This document shows positions 1-7,904 of a stretch of 64,000 nucleotides of DNA, piece after piece. The stretch's first letter is position 1; each line of letters begins with the position of its first letter. The stretch comes from Mycobacterium montefiorense (GTDB taxonomy: Bacteria; Actinomycetota; Actinomycetes; Mycobacteriales; Mycobacteriaceae): contig NZ_BFCH01000017.1 in assembly GCF_003112775.1 (NCBI RefSeq), positions 504,938 through 568,937 of the forward strand, written 5' to 3'. The notes below the pieces were generated by a model. That model was not told the origin of the DNA, ran no database searches, and saw only the letters and a list, made by a program, of their open reading frames with translations. A program made the position numbers and the translations under genes.

Positions 1-1090
1 GCTCGCTGCGCGCGCCCGGGGTGGTGAAGTAGTGGTCGCTGTCGATCGATACCTGTGACTTGTCGGTGCCGGCGAGTGCGTCGTGGATGCGTTGGGCGTC
101 AGATGGAAAAACTCCGGTGTCGGCCTCGGCGTTGATCACCAGGGCCGGGCAGCTGATCCGGCTCAGGTGTGGCTCGGCCCGGGTTTGCGCCGTCCGCAAA
201 CTCCACATACCCAGCCAGCTCCGCAGGGTGCAGAATGCGGCGATGCCCTGCGCGGAGCGGTTGGCCTTCGCCGGCACGCCCGCGTAGCACTGGTTGGCTG
301 CGCGCTTGGTGGGCTCGATGCTGGGATCGACCATGCGGGGGTCGGCCCAGGTTCGCATGACCGAGAACGGGCGGTCGGAAAACCCCGCAGCGCGAACACG
401 TTTGAGCTCCGTCTCGGCCCAGTCGGTAATGGCGTGGTTGCGTGCGGTCTGCGCCGCGCGGTAGCGCGCGACGAAGTCCGGCGAATACGGCGGACCATTG
501 ACCTCGTCGAACAGATCGAGGTCGGGATCGGTAGCGACGGGATCGTTTTCGTCGACGACGGACGCGTCCATCCAAGCCGTCAGCACCTCCGGGCGTCCGG
601 GATGAGCCGCGGTGGCGACATAGCCGTCGGCAGGGAGCAACTCCGTCAGCCCGGCCGCCGGGCGCATGCCCTGCAGCGGGGTCACATTCGGGTCGACGGC
701 CTGCGAGTGATAGGCGGCCATCAACGAACCTCCTCCTGAATTACCCAGCAGCACAACGGTATCGACACCCTGAACTTCGCGCAGCCAGCGCACCCCGACG
801 CCGATGTCGACCAGCGCGTGGTCGAGCAGGAAGTTGGATTCGAAGCCGCGGAACCTGGTGTTCCAGCCGAGAAATCCGATGCCCCGGATGGCCATGTAGT
901 CGGCGAGATAGTGCTCGGAGAAGTCGATTTGATAATGCGCGGCGATCATCGCCACCTTCGGCTTGCGTCCCACGCCGCGGTGGTACAGCCCCTGGCACGG
1001 ATGCCCGCCGGCGCCAGCCCGCTCGGCAGTGCGCGACGGCAAGCCGACGAACTCGCGGACAACGCCGGTACTGCCGCTATTCGGCGTCAA
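1..1090 (-). CDS. alpha/beta hydrolase, Rv0272c-like (3' end cut by window edge)
   Basis: I read this frame directly on the minus strand because it runs off the left edge. It carries the nucleophile elbow in VLLGNSGGGSL, coded near position 745-770. Near the edge it has the late acid and histidine region (INAEADTGVFPSDAQR, then SIDSDHYF). This is an esterase/lipase-type alpha/beta hydrolase with no recognisable signal peptide; substrate unknown. I chose a TTG start at 1088-1090, preceded by GGAAGG. It overlaps no other start but lies only 1 bp from the TetR stop upstream, so the two are probably co-transcribed. The gene order hydrolase-TetR-glyoxalase matches Rv0272c-Rv0273c-Rv0274. The start is less certain than the frame. 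Confidence 0.75.
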   Translation of the reverse strand, partial: MTPNSGSTGVVREFVGLPSRTAERAGAGGHPCQGLYHRGVGRKPKVAMIAAHYQIDFSEHYLADYMAIRGIGFLGWNTRFRGFESNFLLDHALVDIGVGVRWLREVQGVDTVVLLGNSGGGSLMAAYHSQAVDPNVTPLQGMRPAAGLTELLPADGYVATAAHPGRPEVLTAWMDASVVDENDPVATDPDLDLFDEVNGPPYSPDFVARYRAAQTARNHAITDWAETELKRVRAAGFSDRPFSVMRTWADPRMVDPSIEPTKRAANQCYAGVPAKANRSAQGIAAFCTLRSWLGMWSLRTAQTRAEPHLSRISCPALVINAEADTGVFPSDAQRIHDALAGTDKSQVSIDSDHYFTTPGARSE

Positions 1091-1091
1091 T

Positions 1092-1730
1092 TCAGCGACC
1101 TTCCTTCGTGTAGATCGCCCGGTAGTAGATGTTGGCGAGGGTTTGGATGCACGCCTGGTCGTCGAGCTCGTCTGTCCCGGCCCGGCTGACCTGGATGTAG
1201 CAGAACTGGTTGAACATCGCCACGATCGCCTCGGCGATCAGCTGCGGGTCGTCGCCGGAGCAAAACCCTTTGGTTTGGGCGCGCCGGACCGTCTCTGCAA
1301 TGAAAGAGATTGGGATTTCGCAGATTTCGGCCCAATACTGCGCGAAGTCGTCGTTGACCATCGCCAGCTGAGAAACGCTGGTCACCTCGGCGAGCCGGTT
1401 GCGGTAGGTGTGCCAGTGCGCGGTCGCCGCCTCATGGGCGCGTTGCCGGTTGGACAAACCGTGGCCGGTGACTGAGCGTGCGCGCTCATTGGCCTCGTCG
1501 CGGAAGCGCAGTGCCCACTGGCGGACCATCGCCTCTTTGGAGTCGTAATAGTTGTAGAAGGATGCCGGCGAGCGGCCCGCTTCCGCGGCGATGTCGGCGA
1601 TGGTCGTCGCCAGGATTCCCTTGCGCGCGATGACCGTTCGCGCCGCTGCGTCGATCGCTGCCTGCGTGCGCCTGCCGCGGTGGGTCGGGAACTCGGCCGG
1701 TCGGCCGTTGGACTCCGCCGCGATCGACAT
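1092..1730 (-). CDS. TetR-family regulator, Rv0273c-like
   Basis: A one-component TetR repressor of about 212 residues. The N-terminal helix-turn-helix covers roughly residues 20-65 (TTIADIAAEAGRSPASFYNY), followed by the divergent ligand-binding helices. A GTG 15 bp upstream (1745) is an alternative start. It faces the glyoxalase gene across a perfect 14-bp inverted repeat at 1752-1785, most likely its own operator. The hydrolase starts 1 bp after its stop, so regulator and hydrolase probably form one unit divergent from the glyoxalase. The ligand is unknown. Confidence 0.88.
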   Translation of the reverse strand: MSIAAESNGRPAEFPTHRGRRTQAAIDAAARTVIARKGILATTIADIAAEAGRSPASFYNYYDSKEAMVRQWALRFRDEANERARSVTGHGLSNRQRAHEAATAHWHTYRNRLAEVTSVSQLAMVNDDFAQYWAEICEIPISFIAETVRRAQTKGFCSGDDPQLIAEAIVAMFNQFCYIQVSRAGTDELDDQACIQTLANIYYRAIYTKEGR

Positions 1731-1751
1731 CTGAGCATTCCTCACCCTGGA

Positions 1752-1785
1752 GCAAAACTGAATCTGATGTTAGATTCAGTTTTGC
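1752..1785. promoter_or_regulatory. perfect inverted repeat, probable TetR operator
   Basis: GCAAAACTGAATCT (1752-1765), 6-bp spacer, AGATTCAGTTTTGC (1772-1785). Both 14-bp arms match perfectly. The site lies between the divergent TetR gene (start 1730) and the glyoxalase gene (start 1824), where a repressor would control both directions. The size and AT-rich centre fit a TetR dimer site. Binding is inferred. Confidence 0.75.
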
Positions 1786-1823
1786 ATCTTGGCCAGGCCC
1801 AAACGGTCGATCGGAGCTGCAAC

Positions 1824-2405
1824 GTGATCAAGCCGAACAACACCAACTCCGAGTTCGAACTGGGCGGCATCAACCATGTTGCGCTGGTGTGTTCCGACAT
1901 GGCCCGCACCGTGGACTTCTACAGCAACATCCTCGGCATGCCGTTGATCAAATCGCTTGATATGCCGGGCGGTGCGGGGCAGCACTTCTTCTTCGATGCC
2001 GGCAACGGGGACTGTGTCGCGTTCTTCTGGTTCGCCGACGCGCCCGACCGGGTGCCCGGTATCTCGTCGCCGGCGGCGATCCCGGGCATCGGGGACATCA
2101 CCAGTGCGGTCAGCACGATGAACCATCTCGCCTTTCACGTGCCGGCCGAGAAGTTCGACGCCTACCGACAGCGCCTCAAGGACAAGGGTGTGCGCGTCGG
2201 CCCGATCCTCAATCACGACGAGAGCGAGATGCAGGTTTCCGCGACGGTGCACCCCGGTGTGTATGTGCGCTCATTCTATTTCCTGGACCCGGACGGCGTC
2301 ACACTCGAGTTTGCCTGCTGGGTAAAGGAATTCGGTGCGAGTGATGCCCAGGCTGTGCCCAGGACGTCGGCCGATCGGCGACCGAAGGCGCACGCCGTAA
2401 CCTAA
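1824..2405 (+). CDS. glyoxalase/bleomycin-resistance/extradiol dioxygenase-fold protein, Rv0274-like
   Basis: A 193-residue vicinal-oxygen-chelate protein with two beta-alpha-beta-beta-beta modules. The first module opens GGINHVALVCSDMARTVDFY and the second NHLAFHVPAEKFDAY, ending in FYFLDPDGVTLEFACW. The histidines after GGIN and in MNHLAF and the glutamate in TLEFA are the usual metal ligands of the fold. The GTG start gives the same length I recall for Rv0274. It is divergent from a TetR gene across a strong dyad, so it is probably induced by a small molecule that the enzyme or the neighbouring hydrolase acts on. The substrate cannot be read from the sequence. Confidence 0.85.
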   Translation: MIKPNNTNSEFELGGINHVALVCSDMARTVDFYSNILGMPLIKSLDMPGGAGQHFFFDAGNGDCVAFFWFADAPDRVPGISSPAAIPGIGDITSAVSTMNHLAFHVPAEKFDAYRQRLKDKGVRVGPILNHDESEMQVSATVHPGVYVRSFYFLDPDGVTLEFACWVKEFGASDAQAVPRTSADRRPKAHAVT

Positions 2406-2440
2406 TCGGCACAAGGGTGGCCGAGCCGGGGGAGTCCGTG

Positions 2441-2989
2441 ATGACCGACGGCATTTTGACCGATGAGCAGATCGCGGCGTTGACGCCCGCGCAGCGGCGA
2501 GACCTGATCACGCGACTAGAGGCACCGCTGCACGAGGTGATCGATCCGATGCTGCTGGCGCGGATGCGGCGCATCCGATTGGGCTTGATGATCGGGGGCT
2601 CGATCGCGATGGTCCCCTGGCTGGTCTATCTCTCGCTGACGCTGCCGGACAATTACGTTGCGCGCAATTGGGGTCTGACCTGGGTGGGCTTCGACATCTT
2701 GCTGGCCGGATTTATGGTGGCGACAGCGATTTTCGGTTATCTGCGGCGCCAAATACTGCTGTTCGCGGCGTTCACCTCCGGCGTGCTGCTGATCTGCGAC
2801 GCGTGGTTCGACCTGATGACCGCGGGGCCCGACGACATCTGGCTGTCGGTCATCACGGCGCTGGGGATCGAAGTGCCACTCGCGATTTTCATGATCCGCG
2901 GCGCGCAGCGGATCATGCGGCTCACGATGTTGCGTCTGTGGCTCCTGGATCCCGGCATGCGGTTGTGGCAGCTGCCGTTGTTTCCGTGA
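2441..2989 (+). CDS. small integral membrane protein, function unknown
   Basis: About 182 residues. A charged N-terminus (DEQIAALTPAQRRDLITRLEAP) is followed by four hydrophobic segments, near residues 50-70, 80-100, 105-120 and 135-155. ATG 2441 has GGGGGAG about 8 bp upstream; a GTG at 2417 is an alternative. The C-terminal coding end overlaps the convergent TetR gene by 68 bp, which is unusual. I do not recall a counterpart at this place in M. tuberculosis. No function is assigned. Confidence 0.7.
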   Translation: MTDGILTDEQIAALTPAQRRDLITRLEAPLHEVIDPMLLARMRRIRLGLMIGGSIAMVPWLVYLSLTLPDNYVARNWGLTWVGFDILLAGFMVATAIFGYLRRQILLFAAFTSGVLLICDAWFDLMTAGPDDIWLSVITALGIEVPLAIFMIRGAQRIMRLTMLRLWLLDPGMRLWQLPLFP

Positions 2990-3626
2990 GGCCGTACAGC
3001 CTCGGATGAGCGAGTTCGTCGAGCAGTACCGCGAGCTGATCGACGAGCTGGTCGGGCTCTAGCCCTACGTCGCCGGCCAGCCAGGCGCTGATCATCTGCC
3101 CGACGCCGCCCACCGCGAAGTGCGCGCCCGCTTTCATGCTGTTGTTTGCCGGCATCCGCAGCATGTCGGCGCCATGCTGGCCCAGCAACATGGCGAACAA
3201 CGCGGTCGATTCGGCGCGTTTGCGCACGATAACGGCATCGGCAAGTGCAGTGCTGAACAGCAGCCGCCCGACCCGGGGGTCACCGGCGATGCTCCGCACG
3301 ATGTTGGCCATACCCGCGCGGGCTTGTTCGTCTATCGGCACCGCCGCGACCGCGGCCTGGGTGGTGGCGGCCAGCTCGGCTATCACCCAGTCGAAGACCG
3401 CACCGACGAATCCGTCTCTGTCGCTGAAGCTTTCGTAGAAATAGCGAGGGGTCAGGCCGGCCCGCCCGCAGACGGCGCGAACCGTCAGCGCGGAGGCATC
3501 CTGCTCGCCCGCGCCCAGCAGGTCCAGCCCGGCAGTCAGCAGCCGCCCGCGTCGTTCGGCCTGTCGCCGGGCGGCCTCGACGCCGCGGTAGGGGCGCATG
3601 CTTGGGGTCTGGGCCATGACCACCAT
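2922..3626 (-). CDS. TetR-family regulator, Rv0275c-like
   Basis: About 234 residues. The helix-turn-helix lies near residues 45-75 (LTVRAVCGRAGLTPRYFYESF), a TetR signature, with a long helical effector domain after it. Starts at 3626 (MVVMAQ) or 3617 are both possible. It is divergent from the DUF2236 gene at 3709. The gap holds a weak dyad, GACAA (3649-3653) and TTGTC (3670-3674), which could be its operator. The 3' end overlaps the convergent membrane-protein gene. Confidence 0.85.
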   Translation of the reverse strand: MVVMAQTPSMRPYRGVEAARRQAERRGRLLTAGLDLLGAGEQDASALTVRAVCGRAGLTPRYFYESFSDRDGFVGAVFDWVIAELAATTQAAVAAVPIDEQARAGMANIVRSIAGDPRVGRLLFSTALADAVIVRKRAESTALFAMLLGQHGADMLRMPANNSMKAGAHFAVGGVGQMISAWLAGDVGLEPDQLVDQLAVLLDELAHPRLYGLTETTAAATTACRDPGATDATS

Positions 3627-3708
3627 CTTGACACCGACGCGCTGCGGCGACAATATCAGGAAACGAACGTTGTCACATTTTTGGCGCGAACGGCGGAGAG
3701 GTGTTCGG

Positions 3709-4617
3709 ATGGCGATCCACGAGGCGGTTCACCGGCTCATTCCACATGTCGAGCGCCCGATGGCCGACCCGCCGCGCCCCCAGGCGAGCCGCCGGCGACG
3801 CCGGGCTGCCGGCGACTATGGGCTGATGGGCGTGGCGCTATTGGCCGGCCCGGCCAACGTGATCATGGAGCTGTCGCGTCCCGGCGTCGGCCACGGTGTG
3901 GCGGAGAGCCGCGTCGAGAGCGGCCGCATCGACCGCCATCCGATCAAGCGGGCGCGCACTACCTTTACCTACATCGCGGTCGCCAATGCCGGGACCGACG
4001 AGCAGAAGGCCGCCTACCGCCGCGCGGTCAACCGGTCGCACGCGCAGGTCTACTCGAGGCCCGACGACCCGGTGCAATACAACGCGTTTGATCCCGAGTT
4101 GCAGCTGTGGGTGGCGGCCTGTATCTACAAGGGCGGCATCGACATCTACCGCACATTTGTCGGCGAGATGGACGAGGCGGACGCCGATCGCTTGTACCGC
4201 GAGGGCATGACCCTGGGCACCACGTTGCAGGTGCCGGCTCAGATGTGGCCACCGGACCGCGCTGCTTTCGACGAGTACTGGCAGGAGTCGCTGGCCAAGG
4301 TGCACATCGACGACACGGTTCGCGAATTCTTGTATCCGATCGCCGCGGGCCGCTCACGGTTAGTGGTGCTGCCGGCGCGACTGCAGCGCATGTCCGACAA
4401 CTTCGGCCTGTTGATCACCACCGGCTTTCTGCCGCAACGATTTCGCGACCAGATGCGGTTGCCCTGGGATGGCGCCAAGCAACGGCGCTTCGACCAGTTG
4501 ATGGCGGTATTGGGGGCGGTGAACCGGATGCTGCCGCGGGTTATCCGGCAGTTCCCGTTCAACCTGATGCTGTGGGATCTTGACCGCCGGATCAGGACCG
4601 GGCGCCCGTTGGTCTAG
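3709..4617 (+). CDS. DUF2236 / MpaB-like oxygenase-family protein, Rv0276-like
   Basis: About 302 residues in the DUF2236 family, which includes fungal MpaB-type and latex-clearing haem proteins. The family features seen are the N-terminal GDYGLMGVALLAGPANVIMEL, the RTTFTYIAVANAGTDEQKAAYRR stretch and the HAQVYSRPDDPVQYNAFDPE block with its His and Arg. The helical middle ends WVAACIYKGGIDIY. No signal peptide or membrane anchor is seen. The start is ATG 3709, after a GGAGAGG. It is divergent from a TetR gene, so it is probably repressor-controlled. The actual reaction is unknown. Confidence 0.8.
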   Translation: MAIHEAVHRLIPHVERPMADPPRPQASRRRRRAAGDYGLMGVALLAGPANVIMELSRPGVGHGVAESRVESGRIDRHPIKRARTTFTYIAVANAGTDEQKAAYRRAVNRSHAQVYSRPDDPVQYNAFDPELQLWVAACIYKGGIDIYRTFVGEMDEADADRLYREGMTLGTTLQVPAQMWPPDRAAFDEYWQESLAKVHIDDTVREFLYPIAAGRSRLVVLPARLQRMSDNFGLLITTGFLPQRFRDQMRLPWDGAKQRRFDQLMAVLGAVNRMLPRVIRQFPFNLMLWDLDRRIRTGRPLV

Positions 4618-4645
4618 CGCGCCGCACCCGGGGCTCGGCCTCACA

Positions 4646-4674
4646 TTGATAATGATAATCATTTTCAGTAAGCT
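4646..4674 (+). promoter_or_regulatory. Zur-box promoter of PPE3
   Basis: TTGATA (4646-4651) and TAAGCT (4669-4674) are spaced by exactly 17 bp, and the spacer contains TGATAATCATTTTCA (4653-4667). That 15-mer is one base off the palindrome TGAAAATCATTTTCA found before eccA3. Mycobacterial Zur boxes are AT-rich palindromes of this kind. The predicted start of transcription is near 4681, and PPE3 begins at 4716 after a GAGGGG ribosome site. Zinc-bound Zur sitting between -35 and -10 would block transcription. Confidence 0.82.
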
Positions 4675-4715
4675 CTCGGCAGTCTTGCAAAAACGCTGCA
4701 GCCCGAGGGGTACAA

Positions 4716-6281
4716 ATGACCGCACCGATGTGGATGGCTTCTCCGCCGGAGGTGCATTCGGCGTTGCTGGGCAGCGGTCCCGGGCCGGCGTCGCTGTTTG
4801 CCGCGGCGGCCGCGTGGAGCGCGATGAGCGCCGAATACGCCGCGGCAGCAGCAGAACTCAGCAGCGTGCTGGCGTCGACGCAGGCCGGGGCATGGCAGGG
4901 CCCCAGCGCCGAGTCCTACGTGGCCGCACACGCCCCCTACCTGGCGTGGTTGACGCAAGCCAGCGCGCACAGCGCCGCTGCGGCCGCCCAGCACGAAACG
5001 GCCGCAACCGCCTACACCGCGGCGCTGGCGGCGATGCCGACCCTGCCCGAGCTGGCCGCCAACCACGCCGTACACGGCGCACTGATGGCGACGAATTTCT
5101 TTGGCGTCAATACGATTCCGATTGCTGTCAACGAGGCCGACTATGCGCGGATGTGGGCCCAGGCCGCCGGCACCATGACGACTTACCAAGCCGTTTCCAC
5201 CGCGGCCCTGGCGGCCAACCCACAAACCGACCCGGCGCCGCAGATCCTGAAATCCGACACCGCCGTCCAGCAACAGGCCGCCGATGACGGCGACGACGAC
5301 GAGTTCCCCGACCCCACCGTGGACAACTGGTTCAACCAACTTATTGCGAAGATCCTGCGACTGTTCGGGATTGACTGGAATCCCGCAAAGGGCACTGTCA
5401 ACGGGTTGCCCTACGACTCCTATGCGAATCCGGGTCAGCTGATCTTTTGGGTGGTTCGCGCCCTGGAACTTCTCGAGGATTTCGAGCAGTTCGCCGTGTA
5501 CATGAAGACAAATCCGGCGTTGGCGTGGCAGTACATCGCCTTCCTCGCGTCGGTGGATTGGCCCACTCACATCGCCGAGATCGCTAGCTGGTTGTCGAGT
5601 TCTCCTACATTGCTGCTGGTCCCGATCGTCGCGGCGACGGCCCCTCTCGGGGCGCTCGGCGGCTTCGCCGGGCTGGCCGGGCTGGCGCACGCCCCGGCGC
5701 CGGTGGCGGCGGTGCCCCCGCCCGCCGCGCCCGCGCCCGGCCTGCCGGCCGCCCTCGGGACGGCCCCCATCGCCGCGCCGGCTGCGGCGCCCGCGACCGC
5801 ACCGGCACCCGCGTCAACTCTCACGGCGAGCGCCGTGGTCAGTTCGGCTCCGCCCGCGCCACCGGCCGCGGCCGGGCCCGGCTTCGTGCCGCCGTACGTC
5901 GTTGCGCCGCCCGGGATCGGGTTTGGCTCGGCAATGAGCGCCAGCGCGGCGGCGGGTGCGAAAAAGAAGGCACCAGAGCCGGATTCGGCGGCAGCGGCCG
6001 GCGCGCGAGAAGAGGCTCGGGCTCGGCGCCGGCAACGGGCTCGGCGGCGCGGGTATGGCGACGAGTACATGGACATGAACGTCGACGTCGACCCGGACTG
6101 GGATGAGCCGGCGACGATGGCGTCAGATCGGGGTGCCGGGGATCTCGGATTCGCCGGCACGGCACGCACCCGGACCGCCGTCGCGGCGGGCTTGACCACT
6201 CTGACCGGCGACGAGTTCGGCAATGGGCCCAGCATGCCGATGATCCCAGGCACCTGGCACCCGGACGCCAGCGACGGCTAA
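4716..6281 (+). CDS. PPE3: PPE family protein, PPW subfamily (PPE3, Rv0280-like)
   Basis: 521 residues. The PPE domain spans about residues 1-175, with the Pro-Pro-Glu signature at 9-11 and the usual WxG-type turn ([11 protein letters not shown]). The middle is low-complexity Ala/Pro. The C-terminus has the PPW-subfamily marks: GFAGT near residue 478 and PMIPGTW (PxxPxxW) near 507. PPE proteins are exported as PE-PPE dimers by type VII secretion. No PE gene is adjacent, so it probably uses PE5 or another partner. It closely resembles PPE4 of the ESX-3 operon and sits behind its own Zur-type promoter, which suggests co-export with ESX-3 substrates during zinc starvation. Confidence 0.9.
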   Translation: MTAPMWMASPPEVHSALLGSGPGPASLFAAAAAWSAMSAEYAAAAAELSSVLASTQAGAWQGPSAESYVAAHAPYLAWLTQASAHSAAAAAQHETAATAYTAALAAMPTLPELAANHAVHGALMATNFFGVNTIPIAVNEADYARMWAQAAGTMTTYQAVSTAALAANPQTDPAPQILKSDTAVQQQAADDGDDDEFPDPTVDNWFNQLIAKILRLFGIDWNPAKGTVNGLPYDSYANPGQLIFWVVRALELLEDFEQFAVYMKTNPALAWQYIAFLASVDWPTHIAEIASWLSSSPTLLLVPIVAATAPLGALGGFAGLAGLAHAPAPVAAVPPPAAPAPGLPAALGTAPIAAPAAAPATAPAPASTLTASAVVSSAPPAPPAAAGPGFVPPYVVAPPGIGFGSAMSASAAAGAKKKAPEPDSAAAAGAREEARARRRQRARRRGYGDEYMDMNVDVDPDWDEPATMASDRGAGDLGFAGTARTRTAVAAGLTTLTGDEFGNGPSMPMIPGTWHPDASDG

Positions 6282-6305
6282 GGCTGTTGCCGTATTGTCG
6301 GCCCG

Positions 6306-7211
6306 ATGCGGAGCGAAGGTGATACCTGGGACATCACAACAAGTGTCGGTTCGACCGCGTTGTTCGTAGCGACCGCGCGGGCGCTGGAGGCGCAGAAGCC
6401 CAACCCGCTGGTCGTCGATCAGTACGCGGAGGTCTTCTTTCGTGCCGTCGGTGGGTCGGCGGCCGACGTTCTCGACGGCAAGGATTGCGACCACCATCTC
6501 AAGAGCGCCGACTTCGGCGACCACTTCGTCAACTTCCAGGCTGCGCGCACGAAGTACTTCGACGAGTACTTCCTGCGGGCCGCCCAAGCCGGCGTGCGGC
6601 AGGTTGTCATTGTTGCGGCCGGACTCGACTCGCGCGCCTACCGTCTGGACTGGCCCGCCGCGACGACGATCTTCGAGTTGGATCGCCCGCAGGTCCTTGA
6701 TTTCAAGCGTGAGGTGCTCGCCGGCCACGGCGACCAGCCGCGCGCTGAGCGCCGCGAGGTCGCCGTCGATCTGCGTGACGATTGGCCACAGGCGTTGCGG
6801 GACAGCGGGTTCGATCCCGCGATGCCCTCGGCGTGGATCGCCGAGGGTTTGCTGGTGTATCTGCCGGCCGCCGCGCAGGAGCAGTTGTTCACCGGCATCG
6901 ACGGCCTGGCCGGACATGGCAGCCATGTCGCCGTCGAGGACGGTGCGCCGCTGCAGGCCGACGAATTCGAAGCCGCCGTCGAGGAAGAACGTGCGGCCGC
7001 CAGGCAGGGCGACGGACGGCTGTTCTTCCAGTTGGTCTACAACGAGCAACATGCCCCGGCCGCCGACTGGTTCGGCCAGCACGGCTGGAACGCGGTCGGC
7101 ACTCCTTTGGCGGACTACCTGCGCGAGGTTGGCCGTCCGGTCCCGGGGCTGGAGATCGAGGCCGGGCCGATGATTGCCCGCAATACCTTGGTCAGCGCCG
7201 TCCGGGCCTGA
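6306..7211 (+). CDS. SAM-dependent methyltransferase, leucine carboxyl methyltransferase family, Rv0281-like
   Basis: 301 residues with the mycobacterial family pattern: N-terminal [19 protein letters not shown], the SAM motif [15 protein letters not shown] near residue 100, [12 protein letters not shown], and [13 protein letters not shown] near 180. These are the hallmarks of the LCMT/PF04072 group of putative S-adenosylmethionine methyltransferases, a large mycobacterial family of mostly unknown substrate. It starts 24 bp after PPE3 and could be read from the same Zur promoter. The protein is soluble and full length. Confidence 0.88.
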   Translation: MRSEGDTWDITTSVGSTALFVATARALEAQKPNPLVVDQYAEVFFRAVGGSAADVLDGKDCDHHLKSADFGDHFVNFQAARTKYFDEYFLRAAQAGVRQVVIVAAGLDSRAYRLDWPAATTIFELDRPQVLDFKREVLAGHGDQPRAERREVAVDLRDDWPQALRDSGFDPAMPSAWIAEGLLVYLPAAAQEQLFTGIDGLAGHGSHVAVEDGAPLQADEFEAAVEEERAAARQGDGRLFFQLVYNEQHAPAADWFGQHGWNAVGTPLADYLREVGRPVPGLEIEAGPMIARNTLVSAVRA

Positions 7212-7664
7212 GCTTCACCGCCACCGTTGTGGGACCGGACCCTGAAACCCCTATGCATTCCGACCCGATCCCTGGGATTGAGAGCAATTCGGTCGTAACG
7301 TCTGAACGCGGGGCGGGGGCCCCCTCGGCTTCGCAGTGCCCGAGATGTGGCACCGCGACTCGTCAGGAGTTCGGTGACGGGAGTCAGAAGTGAGGACCTT
7401 GTCCGGACCCTCATGGGTGCCGCGCAAAGCGGGTAAACCGTTGGCCGTACCGGCGTGCCGGGGAACTTTTCCGGCTCGACGGCCGACTAAATACTTGCGT
7501 GCTCGCTGAGCCGTCCGTGTTCACGGCGGTCGTTAAGCCACCCGATTGGTAAGGAGTTGCTGCTATGGCCGCGCGGATGCGGATACCACGCCGCGAGGCG
7601 GGTACCCGATTGCGCGCCGAGCCGTCAGCTTCCGCTGGATGCCTACAACCAGACACGTGCACGT
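7212..7664. other. long leader/intergenic region before the ESX-3 promoter
   Basis: About 450 bp without a convincing gene. Short open frames exist but lack family resemblance or good ribosome sites. No tRNA, riboswitch or insertion sequence was recognised. The notable elements all lie after it, in the two promoters at 7665-7693 and 7816-7844. Confidence 0.5.
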
Positions 7665-7693
7665 TTGCTAATGAAAATCATTTTCACTAAGCT
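7665..7693 (+). promoter_or_regulatory. ESX-3 promoter 1 with perfect Zur box
   Basis: TTGCTA (7665-7670) and TAAGCT (7688-7693) are separated by 17 bp. The spacer holds the palindrome TGAAAATCATTTTCA (7672-7686). The layout is the same as the PPE3 promoter, down to the -10 hexamer. M. tuberculosis ESX-3 is known to be controlled by Zur from this position, about 200 bp before eccA3. Confidence 0.85.
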
Positions 7694-7815
7694 TTGCCGC
7701 CAAGGGAGTGAGGCCAACGCCACAACTGGAGAGGTGAACCGGTGATAACGCAGAATGCCGAGCTCAGAGGCCCTGCGGAAGCCGGCGGACGACGAGTTGG
7801 ACGGGTCCGGGAACC

Positions 7816-7844
7816 TCGACAGTTAGCTTATGCAATGCTAACTT
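7816..7844 (+). promoter_or_regulatory. ESX-3 promoter 2 with IdeR-like box
   Basis: TCGACA (7816-7821) and TAACTT (7839-7844) are spaced by 17 bp. TTAGCTTATGCAATGCTAA at 7823-7841 matches 14 of 19 positions of the IdeR consensus and covers the spacer and part of the -10. Iron-loaded IdeR would occlude polymerase here. A second dyad, CTAACTT/AAGTTAG, spans 7838-7860 and could hold a second dimer. ESX-3 is known to respond to iron through IdeR. Confidence 0.7.
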
Positions 7845-7874
7845 CAGCAAATTAAGTTAGGGGAGACTATCTTC

Positions 7875-7904
7875 ATGGAAAATTGCGGCCGTGGAACGCG
7901 GTGA
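7875..7904 (+). CDS. possible 9-codon leader ORF overlapping the eccA3 start
   Basis: ATG 7875 is preceded by a strong AGGGGAG ribosome site and encodes MENCGRGTR before TGA at 7902-7904. It overlaps the proposed eccA3 GTG (7891) in another frame. The eccA3 start itself has no good ribosome site, so the leader may recruit ribosomes and couple translation. Alternatively it marks an imprecise eccA3 start. Confidence 0.35.
   Translation: MENCGRGTR

Noticed and set aside
3649..3674. GACAA...TTGTC dyad before the DUF2236 gene as an operator
   Set aside because: Arms of only 5 bp with a 16-bp spacer are too weak to list as a feature, so I mention it only in the neighbouring gene.
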